This document shows positions 50,684 through 59,659 of a DNA stretch of 64,000 bases, piece after piece. The stretch lies in NCBI RefSeq assembly GCF_000168975.1, contig NZ_AAUW01000008.1, positions 222,709-286,708 of the forward strand, written 5' to 3'. The position numbers and the translations under genes were made by a program. A model generated the notes under the pieces. The model saw only the letters and a list, made by a program, of their open reading frames with translations, was not told where the DNA came from and did no database searches. How positions within the stretch are numbered: position 1 is the stretch's first letter; each line of letters begins with the position of its first letter. Source of the DNA: Roseibium aggregatum IAM 12614 (GTDB taxonomy: Bacteria; Pseudomonadota; Alphaproteobacteria; Rhizobiales; Stappiaceae).

Positions 50684-51151
50684 ATGAAGACCTTCTCTGC
50701 CAAGCCGGCTGAGGTCGAGAAAAAGTGGATCTTGATCGACGCAGAAGGAATGGTTGTCGGCCGTCTTGCCGCATTCATCGCCAATCACCTGCGCGGCAAG
50801 CATCTGCCGACCTTCACGCCTCACATTGACACCGGTGACAACGTCATCGTCATCAATGCCGACAAGGTTGTGTTCACCGGCCGCAAGTACGACAACAAGA
50901 AGTACTACTGGCACACCGGCCACCCGGGCGGCATCAAGGAGCGCACTGCACGTGCAATCCTGGAAGGTCGTTTCCCGGAGCGCGTCCTGGAAAAAGCCGT
51001 TCAGCGCATGATGCCGGGCGGCCCTCTGTCCAACAAGCAGCTTAAGAACCTCAAGGTCTACGCTGGTCCGACCCACCCGCATGAAGCTCAGTCGCCGGAA
51101 CTCGTCGACGTCAAGGGCCTCAACGCAAAGAATGATGGCAAGAGGGCTTAA
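50684..51151 (+). CDS. rplM: 50S ribosomal protein L13
   Basis: 155-residue large-subunit protein. The core [47 protein letters not shown] and [18 protein letters not shown]...[14 protein letters not shown] are textbook L13. First gene of the universal L13-S9 operon, 2 bases before rpsI, from the promoter at 50568-50596. Confidence 0.98.
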   Translation: MKTFSAKPAEVEKKWILIDAEGMVVGRLAAFIANHLRGKHLPTFTPHIDTGDNVIVINADKVVFTGRKYDNKKYYWHTGHPGGIKERTARAILEGRFPERVLEKAVQRMMPGGPLSNKQLKNLKVYAGPTHPHEAQSPELVDVKGLNAKNDGKRA

Positions 51152-51153
51152 CG

Positions 51154-51630
51154 ATGGCTGAGCTGCAATCCCTGGAAGAACTGGGCGGTGCGGTCGAAAC
51201 CGCTGCCCCCGAAGCTCCGGTCCATGTCCAGAAGCTGGACGCCAATGGCCGGGCCTATGCAACAGGCAAGCGTAAGGACGCTATTGCCCGCGTCTGGATC
51301 AAGCCGGGCACCGGCAAGATCGTGATCAACAAGAAGGACTACACCGAGTATTTCGCTCGCCCGGTTCTTCAAATGATCCTTCAGCAGCCGATCATGCTGA
51401 CCGACCGTGCAGGCCAGTACGACGTTATCGCAACGGTTACCGGTGGTGGTCTGTCCGGTCAGGCTGGCGCCGTGCGCCACGGCCTGTCCAAGGCTCTGAC
51501 CCACTACGAGCCGGAGCTGCGTGGCGTTCTGAAGAAGAACGGCTTCCTGACCCGCGACAGCCGCGTTGTTGAACGTAAGAAGTTCGGTAAGCGCAAGGCA
51601 CGCCGGTCGTTCCAGTTCTCCAAGCGTTAA
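51154..51630 (+). CDS. rpsI: 30S ribosomal protein S9
   Basis: 158-residue small-subunit protein. An alphaproteobacterial N-terminal extension of about 30 residues precedes the S9 core: [21 protein letters not shown], the central [21 protein letters not shown] and the C-terminal [26 protein letters not shown], whose last Lys/Arg reach the P-site tRNA. Cotranscribed with rplM. Confidence 0.98.
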   Translation: MAELQSLEELGGAVETAAPEAPVHVQKLDANGRAYATGKRKDAIARVWIKPGTGKIVINKKDYTEYFARPVLQMILQQPIMLTDRAGQYDVIATVTGGGLSGQAGAVRHGLSKALTHYEPELRGVLKKNGFLTRDSRVVERKKFGKRKARRSFQFSKR

Positions 51631-51656
51631 TCGCTGGATCTGGAAGTTACCAGTTC

Positions 51657-51690
51657 GAAAAACCCGCCGGAGCGATCCGGCGGGTTTTTT
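51657..51690 (+). terminator. Intrinsic terminator of rplM-rpsI
   Basis: AACCCGCCGGA (51661-51671) and TCCGGCGGGTT (51676-51686) with loop GCGA, followed by a run of T, 27 bases after the rpsI stop. Confidence 0.92.
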
Positions 51691-51765
51691 GTTGGCATCG
51701 ATACCTGCTGGGGCTTTGGATCGGTTGGTGTCACGCAAGACGAGGGCAAACCGCTGAATTCGAAT

Positions 51766-53181
51766 GTGAAAGATCAGGAGCCTGCGACAGAGGCAAAATT
51801 CCTGTCCGGCAGTCTGTTTCGCCATGTGACCGTGATGTCTCTGACCGCTTCTGTTGGTCTGATGGCGATCTTTGCGGTCGACTTTGTCGACATGATCTTC
51901 ATCTCCATGCTGGGCAAGGCGGAACTGGCGGCGGCCGTCGGATATGCCGGCGCGATCCTTTTCTTCACGACTTCGTTCAACATCGGGGTTGCCATCGCTG
52001 CCGGCGCCCTTGTGGCCAGGGCGCTGGGGGCAGGGGACAAAGAGGACGCAAGACAGCAGGCTTCCAACGCCCTGACAGCGGGCGTTCTGTTCAGCGCGGT
52101 CTTTGCCCTGGCCGTCTGGTTTTCGCTAGGCCCGCTCGTCACGCTGATGGGCGCGACGGGGCGGACGCATGATCTTGCGGTTCATTATCTGGCGATCATC
52201 GTACCTACCTTGCCCCTGCTGTTGCTGGGCATGGCGGGCGGGGCTGTTCTGAGGGCACATGGCGATGCCCGTTGGGCAATGATGTCGACCATCATCGGCG
52301 GCCTTGTTAATGCGGTGCTCGATCCGATCCTGATCTTCGGCTTCGATCTGGAGCTGACAGGAGCAGCAATAGCCAGTGCCGCGTCCCGCGTTGCCATTGC
52401 CGTGTTCGCGCTGGTGCCGATCGTTCGTTTCCACGGAGGCCTTTCGCTGCCCCGGCCAATGGCCCTTGTCAGAGGGATGCCATCGATTACAGCAATTGCC
52501 TGTCCTGCAATCCTCACCCAGCTTGCGACACCTGTCGGGCAGGCCTGGGTAACGCGGTCCATGGCCGAATTCGGAGAGGAAGCCGTGGCCGGAATGGCGG
52601 TGGTCGCCCGTATGACACCACTGGCGTTTGCAACCATCTTTGCCCTGTCAGGAGCCGTCGGGCCGATTGTGGGTCAGAACTATGGGGCCGGCAGGTTCGA
52701 CCGGGTGCGCGACACGTTGCGCGCAGCGCTATTGTTTACCGCACTTGTGGTCGGCCTTGCCGCACTTGTTCTGTTCTTGCTCCGCGGTCCTGTTGCACAT
52801 CTGTTCGAAGCTGACGGCGTCGCCTTGACCCTGATATACCTTTTCTGCGGTCCGTTGGCCTTGGCGTTCTTTTTCAACGGCGCGATTTTTGTCGCAAATG
52901 CCTGTTTCAACAATCTGGGCCGTCCATTCTATTCCACCCTGCTCAACTGGGGGCGGCATACAGCCGGTACCATTCCCTTCGTTTTGGTTGGCGGAATGCT
53001 TTACGGAGCGCCCGGGGTTCTGATCGGGCAGGCGGCCGGAGGTGTTCTGTTTGGCGTTGCCGCCGTCCTGATCGTTCGCAGTGTCATCCGGTCCGTCGAA
53101 GAGCATCACGAAAAGCCCGCGAAACAAGGGCTCTTCCAGAGGCAGGCGCGTCAGCTCATTCTGTTCTTTTCAAGAAGGTGA
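51766..53181 (+). CDS. MATE-family multidrug efflux transporter
   Basis: 471-residue inner-membrane exporter with 12 predicted helices in two homologous halves, the usual MATE layout, coupled to Na+ or H+. Typical segments are the first helix AVDFVDMIFISMLGKAELAAAVGYAGAILF, GLVNAVLDPILIFGFDLELTGAAIASA, and the matching half LSGAVGPIVGQNYGAGRFDRVR. The start is a GTG directly overlapping an ATGTGA. The stop overlaps the MerR gene by 12 bases on the other strand. Substrate unknown; NorM-like drugs or dyes are typical. Confidence 0.9.
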   Translation: MKDQEPATEAKFLSGSLFRHVTVMSLTASVGLMAIFAVDFVDMIFISMLGKAELAAAVGYAGAILFFTTSFNIGVAIAAGALVARALGAGDKEDARQQASNALTAGVLFSAVFALAVWFSLGPLVTLMGATGRTHDLAVHYLAIIVPTLPLLLLGMAGGAVLRAHGDARWAMMSTIIGGLVNAVLDPILIFGFDLELTGAAIASAASRVAIAVFALVPIVRFHGGLSLPRPMALVRGMPSITAIACPAILTQLATPVGQAWVTRSMAEFGEEAVAGMAVVARMTPLAFATIFALSGAVGPIVGQNYGAGRFDRVRDTLRAALLFTALVVGLAALVLFLLRGPVAHLFEADGVALTLIYLFCGPLALAFFFNGAIFVANACFNNLGRPFYSTLLNWGRHTAGTIPFVLVGGMLYGAPGVLIGQAAGGVLFGVAAVLIVRSVIRSVEEHHEKPAKQGLFQRQARQLILFFSRR

Positions 53182-53637
53182 TGGTCTGCGGCGAGCGGGA
53201 AACGATCTGGCTGGTTTTGCATGGCGAGCAGCGCGCTCATCTCGTTTTCTACGGCCACTGATCCGGATTAGCTGCTGAAACTTCGGGCATTCCATGTGTG
53301 ACGGAGCCGGACAGTCGGCGACATGCCGGATCATGTCTCGAAGGGCTTCAAGGGTATGGATTTGCCTGTCGAGGTCATCAGCTCTCTGGTGAAGCCCGGG
53401 CCGGGAGAGTGCAGGGCGGCCGTCCGGGCCGAACATCGCCTTGATCTCTTCCAGCGAAAACCCGCCGGTCTTGCCAAGCGTGATCAGGGCAAGCTGGTCC
53501 AGCACCTCCGGCCCGAACAGACGCTTCAGCCCCCGGCGGCCGACGGACGTGATCAGGCCTTTTTCCTCATAGTGGCGAATGGCCGACGATGCGATGCCGG
53601 TCTGTTTCGAAACTTCGGAAATATCCATGAATTTCAT
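53170..53637 (-). CDS. MerR-family transcriptional regulator
   Basis: 155-residue MerR protein. The N-terminal winged helix-turn-helix is MDISEVSKQTGIASSAIRHYEEKGLI, followed by the coiled-coil dimer helix (LHQRADDLDRQIHTLEALRDMIRHVADC). The C-terminal region has a Cys pair around HMECPKF, but not the four-Cys cluster of SoxR, so it is not a [2Fe-2S] redox sensor. The last 25 residues are Arg-rich. The ATG at 53637 follows GAGG at 7 bases. It is divergent from an MFS exporter across a MerR-type promoter, and its 3' end overlaps the MATE gene. It most likely activates the MFS gene in response to a drug or thiol-reactive ligand. Confidence 0.88.
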   Translation of the reverse strand: MKFMDISEVSKQTGIASSAIRHYEEKGLITSVGRRGLKRLFGPEVLDQLALITLGKTGGFSLEEIKAMFGPDGRPALSRPGLHQRADDLDRQIHTLEALRDMIRHVADCPAPSHMECPKFQQLIRISGRRKRDERAARHAKPARSFPARRRPSPS

Positions 53638-53640
53638 CTA

Positions 53641-53671
53641 TTGACCTCAAGTCGACTTGAATTTGTAGGCT
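53641..53671 (+). promoter_or_regulatory. MerR-type promoter with 19-base spacer
   Basis: TTGACC (-35, 53641-53646) and TAGGCT (-10, 53666-53671) are separated by 19 bases, and the palindrome TCAAGTCGACTTGA (53647-53660) fills the spacer. This is the over-long spacer that MerR proteins correct by DNA distortion. It drives the MFS gene. Confidence 0.75.
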
Positions 53672-53707
53672 GTGCTCCTCGCTTTCAAAATGCAAGGAAA
53701 AACGCCC

Positions 53708-54931
53708 ATGTCGGCTCAAGCTTCGCCATCAGGAAAACCGCTCTGGCTGGAAACGGCGGCAATCGCGCTGCTGATGACGGCAACTTTGAAAATCATGGCA
53801 AATGCCACCATCAGCCCGGCCTTGCCGGCGCTTGAAGCCAGTTTCCCGGATGAACCGGCGGCAGCTTATTTGACCCGCTTTCTGGTCGCAGCCCCGTCGT
53901 TGTCGGTTGTCCTGGTCGCACCGTTTGCGGGTCTGGCCGCCGACAGGTTCGGCAGAGGTCCGCTACTTCTGGCCGGCGTTCTTCTGTTTGCGTTTGCCGG
54001 CAGCGCCGGCGCTTATCTGCCGGATCTGCAGTCGATCCTGGCAAGTCGTCTTTTGCTGGGTGTGGCGGTCGCGATCACGATGACGGCGCAGGTTGCGCTG
54101 GTGGGAGACCTGTTTTCCGGTCAGCGCCGAAGTGCCTTCATGGGATGGCAGACCGCGGCGATCAATTTCAGTGGCTTCCTGTTCATCGGCTTTGCCGGCT
54201 GGCTCGCAGGCCTGTCTCCCCGATTGCCGTTCCTAGTCTACATGTTGCCGGTCCTGCTTGTGCCGCTGCTGCTGCCAATCTTGAAGCGGGAACGAACCGC
54301 GCGGAGCGACAGCGCTTCCGAAAGATCCATAAACCGGGTTTCCGTACCGCAAAAAGGCTGGATCATTCCGGCTCTGGCGGTGGGGTTCCTGACTATGGTC
54401 ACCGTTATGTTCTTTTTCCTGATGCCCAGTCAGTTGCCGTTTTATCTTGATGAAAACGGCATTGAGAGCGCTTCTGGCACCGCGGTGGGGTTGGGAGCAC
54501 TGACGCTCACCGGAGGCGTCGTGGCGATCGCCTATCGTCGGATCAGCTCCATTGTTGGTCTGTCTGCTTCGTTCGGTATCGGCTTTGCGCTGATGGGGCT
54601 GGGCTTTGCCGTTCTTTCGATCGACGCCGTCTGGCCGCTCATCCTCGGCGGCGCAGCGCTGGTCGGGGCGGGATATTCTCTGGTTCAGCCGTCGTTTCTG
54701 CTGCTTGCCTTGCAAGTCGCTCCTGAAGAACGGCGCGGCAGTGTTTCGGGCATCGTGACGACGGCGATGTTTCTGGGGCAGGTCGTCTCGCCGCTACTCC
54801 TGACCATGCCCATTCAGGACTGCGGTTTTGCCGCTGTCTACCGTGGAACGGCGCTGGCGTTGTTCCTGTTTGCCGCTACAGGGTTCAGCCTGTTGCTGTT
54901 CCGCCCATTCAGGGCTAGGCACGCTGGCTAA
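53708..54931 (+). CDS. MFS transporter, likely drug exporter under MerR control
   Basis: 407-residue inner-membrane transporter with 12 helices. The loop-2 motif is FAGLAADRFGRGPLLLAG near residue 70, and the second half is marked by EERRGSVSGIVTTAMFLGQVVSPLL. It resembles the set of alphaproteobacterial MFS efflux pumps. The frame opens at 53672, but the promoter's -10 element ends at 53671, so that start would lie before the transcript begins. The ATG at 53708, with AAGGAAAA before it, is the likely start. Stand-alone gene ending at a hairpin shared with guanine deaminase. Substrate unknown. Confidence 0.85.
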   Translation: MSAQASPSGKPLWLETAAIALLMTATLKIMANATISPALPALEASFPDEPAAAYLTRFLVAAPSLSVVLVAPFAGLAADRFGRGPLLLAGVLLFAFAGSAGAYLPDLQSILASRLLLGVAVAITMTAQVALVGDLFSGQRRSAFMGWQTAAINFSGFLFIGFAGWLAGLSPRLPFLVYMLPVLLVPLLLPILKRERTARSDSASERSINRVSVPQKGWIIPALAVGFLTMVTVMFFFLMPSQLPFYLDENGIESASGTAVGLGALTLTGGVVAIAYRRISSIVGLSASFGIGFALMGLGFAVLSIDAVWPLILGGAALVGAGYSLVQPSFLLLALQVAPEERRGSVSGIVTTAMFLGQVVSPLLLTMPIQDCGFAAVYRGTALALFLFAATGFSLLLFRPFRARHAG

Positions 54932-54943
54932 GGCAGCCAAAAG

Positions 54944-54967
54944 CCGGGGCATTTAGGCGTGCCCCGG
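54944..54967. terminator. Hairpin between convergent MFS and guaD genes
   Basis: CCGGGGCA (54944-54951) and TGCCCCGG (54960-54967) form a perfect stem between the two stop codons. The T-run is poor. Confidence 0.55.
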
Positions 54968-54974
54968 TAAACTG

Positions 54975-56279
54975 TCAGGACTTCAAGGCCTGTCCGGCTG
55001 CGTAGGTTTCAACGACTGCACGATCATCGCCAAGGGTTTGCAGCACGAAAAGCTCTTCCGACAGAGTCTCAGCAGTTTCCATCCGCAAGGCCATCGGCTG
55101 GGTCGCACGCGCATTCAGGACCACAAGGTCGGCATCGGTGCCGGGCTCCAGGGTGCCGATCCTGTCTTCCAGGGACAGCGCTTTGGCGTTGCCGAGCGTT
55201 ATCCAGTGGAAGCAGTCTAGCGGGTGGAGGCGCTGACGCTGAAGCTGCAGAACCTTGTAGCCTTCATCAAGGGTGCGCAGCATGGAATAGTTGGTGCCGC
55301 CGCCAACATCCGTTGCAATGGCTGTGCGGACGCCGGCCTGCTCCAGCCCGGCCTTGTTGAAGAGACCGCTGCCGAGGAAGAGGTTGGATGTCGGGCAGAA
55401 TACGGCAACAGAACCGGTCTCCCGCATAACACCCAGTTCGCGGTCATTCATATGGATGCAGTGACCGAGCAAGGTCTTGCGGCCGAGAAGGCCAAACCCT
55501 TCGTAAACGCCAAGATAGTCCGCTGCTTCCGGATAGAGCTCCAGCGTGTAGGCGATTTCGTTGTGGTTCTCGTTGATGTGGGTCTGCAAATGGCAGTCCG
55601 GGTATTCCTGCAACAGTGATCCGGCGGCTTCAAGCTGCCCGGGTGTCGACGTGATTGCAAAGCGCGGGGTGATGACATAATGCGCTCGACCGCGTCCGTG
55701 CCAATTCTCCAGCAAAGCCTTGCTGTCGTCATAGGCGCTTTGGGCGGTGTCGCACAGGTCGGCTGGCGCGTTCCGGTTCATCATTGTCTTGCCGCCAAGC
55801 ATCAGCATGCCGCGCCGTTCGGCTTCCTCGAAATAAGCGTTGACCGAGGCTGGATGACTGGAACAATAGGAGGAGGCCGTGGTGGTGCCGTGGGCAACAA
55901 GCGCGTCAAAAAAGGCACCCGCGATCCGGTCCGCATGCGGCTTGTCCGCAAACTTCATTTCCGCAGGAAACGTGTAGTCGTTCAGCCAGTCCAGAAGTTG
56001 ATCGGCCCAGGAGGCGATCACCTGTGCCTGCGGAAAATGGATGTGCGTGTCGATGAAGCCGGGAAGGATCAGATGTGGCCGATGATCAATGATGGCTGTT
56101 TCTTCACCCGCGGAGGAGGCAACGTCCGCAAACTCGCCGCAGGCAGCAATCTTGCCGCCGTCGATCAGCAGGGCGCCGTCCTCGATATAGCTGTAAGCCT
56201 GCGTATCGTCTGGCCCCTTGGGGGCGGCTGAGAAGGAGAGCAGCCTGCCGCGCAGGATCTTCTGGGTCTTTTTTGCCAC
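54975..56279 (-). CDS. guaD: Guanine deaminase
   Basis: 434-residue amidohydrolase that converts guanine to xanthine in purine salvage and breakdown. Zinc/active-site blocks: PGFIDTHIHFPQ with H79 and H81, HLQTHINENHNEI, LLGHCIHMND and TAIATDVGGGTNYSML with its Asp. The long first block with WLNDYTFPAEMKFAD is typical of GuaD rather than other amidohydrolases. No other purine genes are nearby. It stands alone. Confidence 0.94.
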   Translation of the reverse strand: MAKKTQKILRGRLLSFSAAPKGPDDTQAYSYIEDGALLIDGGKIAACGEFADVASSAGEETAIIDHRPHLILPGFIDTHIHFPQAQVIASWADQLLDWLNDYTFPAEMKFADKPHADRIAGAFFDALVAHGTTTASSYCSSHPASVNAYFEEAERRGMLMLGGKTMMNRNAPADLCDTAQSAYDDSKALLENWHGRGRAHYVITPRFAITSTPGQLEAAGSLLQEYPDCHLQTHINENHNEIAYTLELYPEAADYLGVYEGFGLLGRKTLLGHCIHMNDRELGVMRETGSVAVFCPTSNLFLGSGLFNKAGLEQAGVRTAIATDVGGGTNYSMLRTLDEGYKVLQLQRQRLHPLDCFHWITLGNAKALSLEDRIGTLEPGTDADLVVLNARATQPMALRMETAETLSEELFVLQTLGDDRAVVETYAAGQALKS

Positions 56280-56451
56280 GGCAGGAAATCCTCATGGAAA
56301 TGGACCAGCTTGCGCTGGTCTGGTTCCCCGTTTTAGTCCCGGGGGCCGAAGGCGACAACGCCCCATACTTATTTGCCAAAGGGAAATTGGCGCACTTGCG
56401 GGAACGCCGGAGAATATTCCTGAGGACAATACGTTGTGTGGCAAGCAGGGA

Positions 56452-56637
56452 TTATGAACCGAATCCTGTCAGCGCAGACAGGGCTCCGCCCAGGGCAGCG
56501 AGCGTTCCCAGAATGGCAAGGCACACGTAGATCGTAATTATGCCGGCTGCACCGTCCGGGGGAGCGGTGTTCTCGCTTCTGGCGTTCCAGCCCGGAGGTG
56601 CCGGGTCCTGCGCCAAATTTCTTTCATAGCCAGCCAT
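56452..56637 (-). CDS. Small single-pass membrane protein
   Basis: 61-residue protein with a polar N-terminus (MAGYERNLAQDPAPPGW) and one hydrophobic helix (about residues 30-58). No family was recognised. The ATG has TAAGGTATCTCCAGG before it. It lies between guaD and the CDF gene on the same strand. It could be a false call, so confidence is modest. Confidence 0.45.
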   Translation of the reverse strand: MAGYERNLAQDPAPPGWNARSENTAPPDGAAGIITIYVCLAILGTLAALGGALSALTGFGS

Positions 56638-56733
56638 CCTGGAGATACCTTACCCGACAAGATATAATCCGGCGTAAACAGGCTGAATTTTAGGCCGAAA
56701 CCAGTATTGACGACGAAGCCTGGGCCTTCGGCC

Positions 56734-57705
56734 TCAAGAACCCTCGGTAATCTCGATGGTCACATGGCCAATTCCGTGCCGGGATTTCAGCCGTTCGCGG
56801 ATCTGCCTCAGTACGTTTTCCGCATCGTCCTCCGGCTTCAATGTGGCATGCATTGTTGCGTTGATCTTGCCCTCGGCAAGCGACCAGAGATGGATATGAT
56901 AGACGTCGACCAGACCCGGGACTGCGTTCAGCAAATCGGTTTTCAACGTGTCCCTGTCGATGTCAGCCGGTGCCCCTTCAAGCAGAATATGGGCGGACTG
57001 GCGCATGACCGAGACAGCGGAGCGCACAATCAGCAGGGCCACGAACACCGACAGGATCGGATCAATGGGATACCAGCCCGTGAAATAGATCACGACGGCG
57101 GCGGCAATTGCTGCAACGGAGCCGAGGAGATCGCCAAGCACGTGCAGGATCGCGGATCGCATGTTGAGTGATCCGTCGCCGCCGCGCTGAAGGATGAAAA
57201 ACGCACCTATGTTCACCAAAAAGCCGATGACGGCGATGATGAACATCGGTCCTGCAAGCACTGTCTCGGGTTCCATAAATCGGCCGGCGGCTTCAACGCA
57301 GATCCAGCCTGTAACCACCAGCAGGAAAATGGAATTGGCAAAGGCAATCAACACCGGCAAACGGTCTCGGCCATAGGTGAGCCGGGCATCTGCCGGTTTC
57401 TTGGATTGCTGGAACGCCCACCAGGCCAGTCCCAGCGAGGCGGCATCCGTAACCATGTGGACGGCGTCTGCCATCAGCGCAAGGGACCCCGCAAGCCAAC
57501 CTCCCACCAGTTCGGCAAACATGAAGGCGGCGATCAGCAGACCGGCCAATGCAACGGCGCGCGCGTTCCTGTCGGTCACTTCCGGCGTGTGGTCGTGCCC
57601 GTGGCCATGATCATTGCCATGACCGTGGCCGTGATCGTGGCTGTGACCATGAGAATGTCCGTGGGGGGCATTCTCGGCATGGTCGTGATGGCCACTGTCG
57701 CTCAT
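56734..57705 (-). CDS. Cation diffusion facilitator, ZitB/CzcD-like metal exporter
   Basis: 323-residue inner-membrane antiporter that exports Zn2+, Co2+ or Cd2+. The N-terminus (about residues 6-39) is a dense His-rich metal-binding stretch. Six transmembrane helices follow. The transport-site quartet is D80/H83/D87 region (LADAVHMVTDAASL) in helix 2 and H188/D192 (LHVLGDLLGS) in helix 5. The C-terminal cytoplasmic dimer domain (about 240-323) has GVVDVYHIHLWSLAEGKINATMHATL. The ATG at 57705 has AAGGAAATCTGCG before it; the longer frame from 57801 is unlikely. Metal specificity cannot be fixed, but zinc is most usual. Confidence 0.92.
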   Translation of the reverse strand: MSDSGHHDHAENAPHGHSHGHSHDHGHGHGNDHGHGHDHTPEVTDRNARAVALAGLLIAAFMFAELVGGWLAGSLALMADAVHMVTDAASLGLAWWAFQQSKKPADARLTYGRDRLPVLIAFANSIFLLVVTGWICVEAAGRFMEPETVLAGPMFIIAVIGFLVNIGAFFILQRGGDGSLNMRSAILHVLGDLLGSVAAIAAAVVIYFTGWYPIDPILSVFVALLIVRSAVSVMRQSAHILLEGAPADIDRDTLKTDLLNAVPGLVDVYHIHLWSLAEGKINATMHATLKPEDDAENVLRQIRERLKSRHGIGHVTIEITEGS

Positions 57706-57988
57706 CGCAGATTTCCTTTGGTCGGAGGCTAAGACCGCACAATCTTTCGACATATGCCGCCGGTTGACAAGAACCGCAGCAGGACTGGCCCTGCATCGCA
57801 AGCGGACAATTCAGGAGCAAGACAATGCGACGGGCTTTGCCGCACGGGATTGGCGCGACGAGACATCGCTGGTAAAACCTGAAACACCGTCCTCGGGTGT
57901 CCGGTAAATGACACACCCGGCAGTTCGTACCGCTTGATCCGCAGCGGTACACCAAGATCCTGCCACATAAGACTTCAAGGAAATTGTC

Positions 57989-58951
57989 ATGTCAGCAGAA
58001 TTGCCTCGGGAAACCGACAACGCATTTCTGGGGAAATCGGTCAAGGGTGGTTCGCATGAACCGACGTATGCCGGCGCGCTGTCCTTCATGCGCCGCCGCT
58101 ACAGCCGCGACCTGACAGGGATTGACCTGGCGGTTTGGGGCATCCCGTTCGATGCTTCCGTTTCCAATCGCCCCGGCGCCCGGTTCGGACCACAGGGCGT
58201 TCGCCGTGCCTCCGCCATTTTCGATGGCGATCCGCAGTACCCGTTCGAGATGGATCCTTTCGAGGTGCTCGCCTGCGTGGACTATGGCGATTGCGTCTTC
58301 GATTATGGCCGCAACGCCGACATTCCCGGACACATTCAGGCCCAGGCAGCCGATATTCTTGCCTCTGGGACTCATTTGTTTTCCATCGGCGGCGACCATT
58401 TCGTCACCTATCCGCTGCTCAAGGCGCATGTGGCCAAGCATGGACCGCTTGCCCTGGTACAGTTCGATGCACACCAGGACACCTGGAACGACGAAGGAGA
58501 CCGGATCGACCATGGCACCTTTACCGGACGAGCCGTTCGCGAAGGCCTGATCGATCCGGACAGGTCGATCCAGATCGGCATCCGGACCCATGCGCCTGAG
58601 ACCTGCGGGCTGGACATCGTCTACGGCTACCAGATGGACGATCTGGGAATCGGTGGCGTGATTGACAGGATCAGGGAACGGGTTGGTTCCGGGCCGGCCT
58701 ACATGACCTTCGACATCGACTGTCTGGACCCCGCCTTTGCCCCCGGCACGGGAACGCCGGTTGCGGGTGGCTTGTCATCCCGCGAGGCGCTCTCGGTCCT
58801 GCGCGGGCTGGGATCGTTGAACTTCGTGGGCGGTGATGTCGTCGAAGTCGCTCCGGCCTATGACCATGCTGATATCACCTCCATTGCCGGCGCAAGCGTT
58901 GCACTGACCTACATCGGCCTGCTTGCGGAAAAGCGCAAACAGGCTGGTTAG
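57989..58951 (+). CDS. speB: Agmatinase / ureohydrolase
   Basis: 320-residue arginase-fold enzyme converting agmatine to putrescine and urea. The binuclear manganese site is fully visible: H137 in SIGGDHFVTYP, D160, H162 and D164 in QFDAHQDTW, and D242/D244 in FDIDCLDPAFAPGTGTPVAGG. HGTFTGRA at about 175-182 is typical of agmatinase. The ATG has CAAGGAAATTGTC before it. An uncharacterised gene follows after 19 bases. Guanidinobutyrase is an alternative, since paralogues are hard to separate by sequence. Confidence 0.9.
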   Translation: MSAELPRETDNAFLGKSVKGGSHEPTYAGALSFMRRRYSRDLTGIDLAVWGIPFDASVSNRPGARFGPQGVRRASAIFDGDPQYPFEMDPFEVLACVDYGDCVFDYGRNADIPGHIQAQAADILASGTHLFSIGGDHFVTYPLLKAHVAKHGPLALVQFDAHQDTWNDEGDRIDHGTFTGRAVREGLIDPDRSIQIGIRTHAPETCGLDIVYGYQMDDLGIGGVIDRIRERVGSGPAYMTFDIDCLDPAFAPGTGTPVAGGLSSREALSVLRGLGSLNFVGGDVVEVAPAYDHADITSIAGASVALTYIGLLAEKRKQAG

Positions 58952-58970
58952 ACCAGAGCAGGGCTGCAAC

Positions 58971-59615
58971 GTGGAAAAGGTCCTCAGTTTGCGGTTTGTG
59001 AAGACGCCGGGCAGCATTCCCTTGCCGCCCGGTGTCTCCAGACAGTTCAAGGTCTTTTCGGGAGAAGAGAGCCTGGATGGTGCTCCAGCGATGACGTTTG
59101 ATCTGGATAAAGCGCACATGAGAGGCGTCACCAGCATTCACCTAGAGGCAGGACCTGATTGGTCACTCGGACGCACAGCCAAGGTCGGCACAGGAAGCTG
59201 GGATCTTACATCCGAGACCGGTGTCTGCATCGGTCGGGTCTTGGGGCGGGGATCATTGAAAAAAGGCTGGAAACTTGAACTGCCGGGTGGCGGCGTAGAT
59301 TATGAACTGGCCGATCCTGACAGCGTTGCCAGACAGACCGTTCGAGCCATGCTGGGCGGTGACACGGAAGCATTGGTGCTTCTGGAAAACGGTGTCCTTG
59401 CAGGAACATTGACCCGCAAACACCGGGACCAGTCACAAGGCAAGAAAGCCGGGTTGCTGGCAGGGCTGAAAAGGTTTGTCACCGGCAGGGACTGGGTGCT
59501 CGACATTCAGCAACAAAATGGCGGCCGCGAGCTCGCGGGCAGGGAAACCCTGATTGCGTTGGCATCCCTCGGGCTGGTCGCCATAGTTAATCTTGATTTG
59601 AGTACAGCAGACTGA
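58971..59615 (+). CDS. Conserved hypothetical protein downstream of speB
   Basis: 214-residue protein starting at a GTG with GCAGGGCTGCAAC before it; the ORF opens further upstream at a TTG inside speB. No signal peptide. The strand-rich pattern, with SWDLTSETGVCIGRVLGRGSLKKGWKLELPGG and WVLDIQQQNGGRELAGRETLIALASLGLVAI, vaguely resembles scramblase/LURP-one-type folds, but I cannot assign a family. A C-terminal weakly hydrophobic stretch ends the protein. It lies 19 bases after speB, in the same direction, so it is probably cotranscribed. Confidence 0.6.
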   Translation: MEKVLSLRFVKTPGSIPLPPGVSRQFKVFSGEESLDGAPAMTFDLDKAHMRGVTSIHLEAGPDWSLGRTAKVGTGSWDLTSETGVCIGRVLGRGSLKKGWKLELPGGGVDYELADPDSVARQTVRAMLGGDTEALVLLENGVLAGTLTRKHRDQSQGKKAGLLAGLKRFVTGRDWVLDIQQQNGGRELAGRETLIALASLGLVAIVNLDLSTAD

Positions 59616-59659
59616 ACCCGAAAGCTTCACTGTGACAGGAGCCGAGAGCGAACCGGGCG

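Noticed and set aside
53170..53637. SoxR
   Set aside because: The promoter palindrome resembles a SoxR box but the protein lacks the four-cysteine [2Fe-2S] motif.
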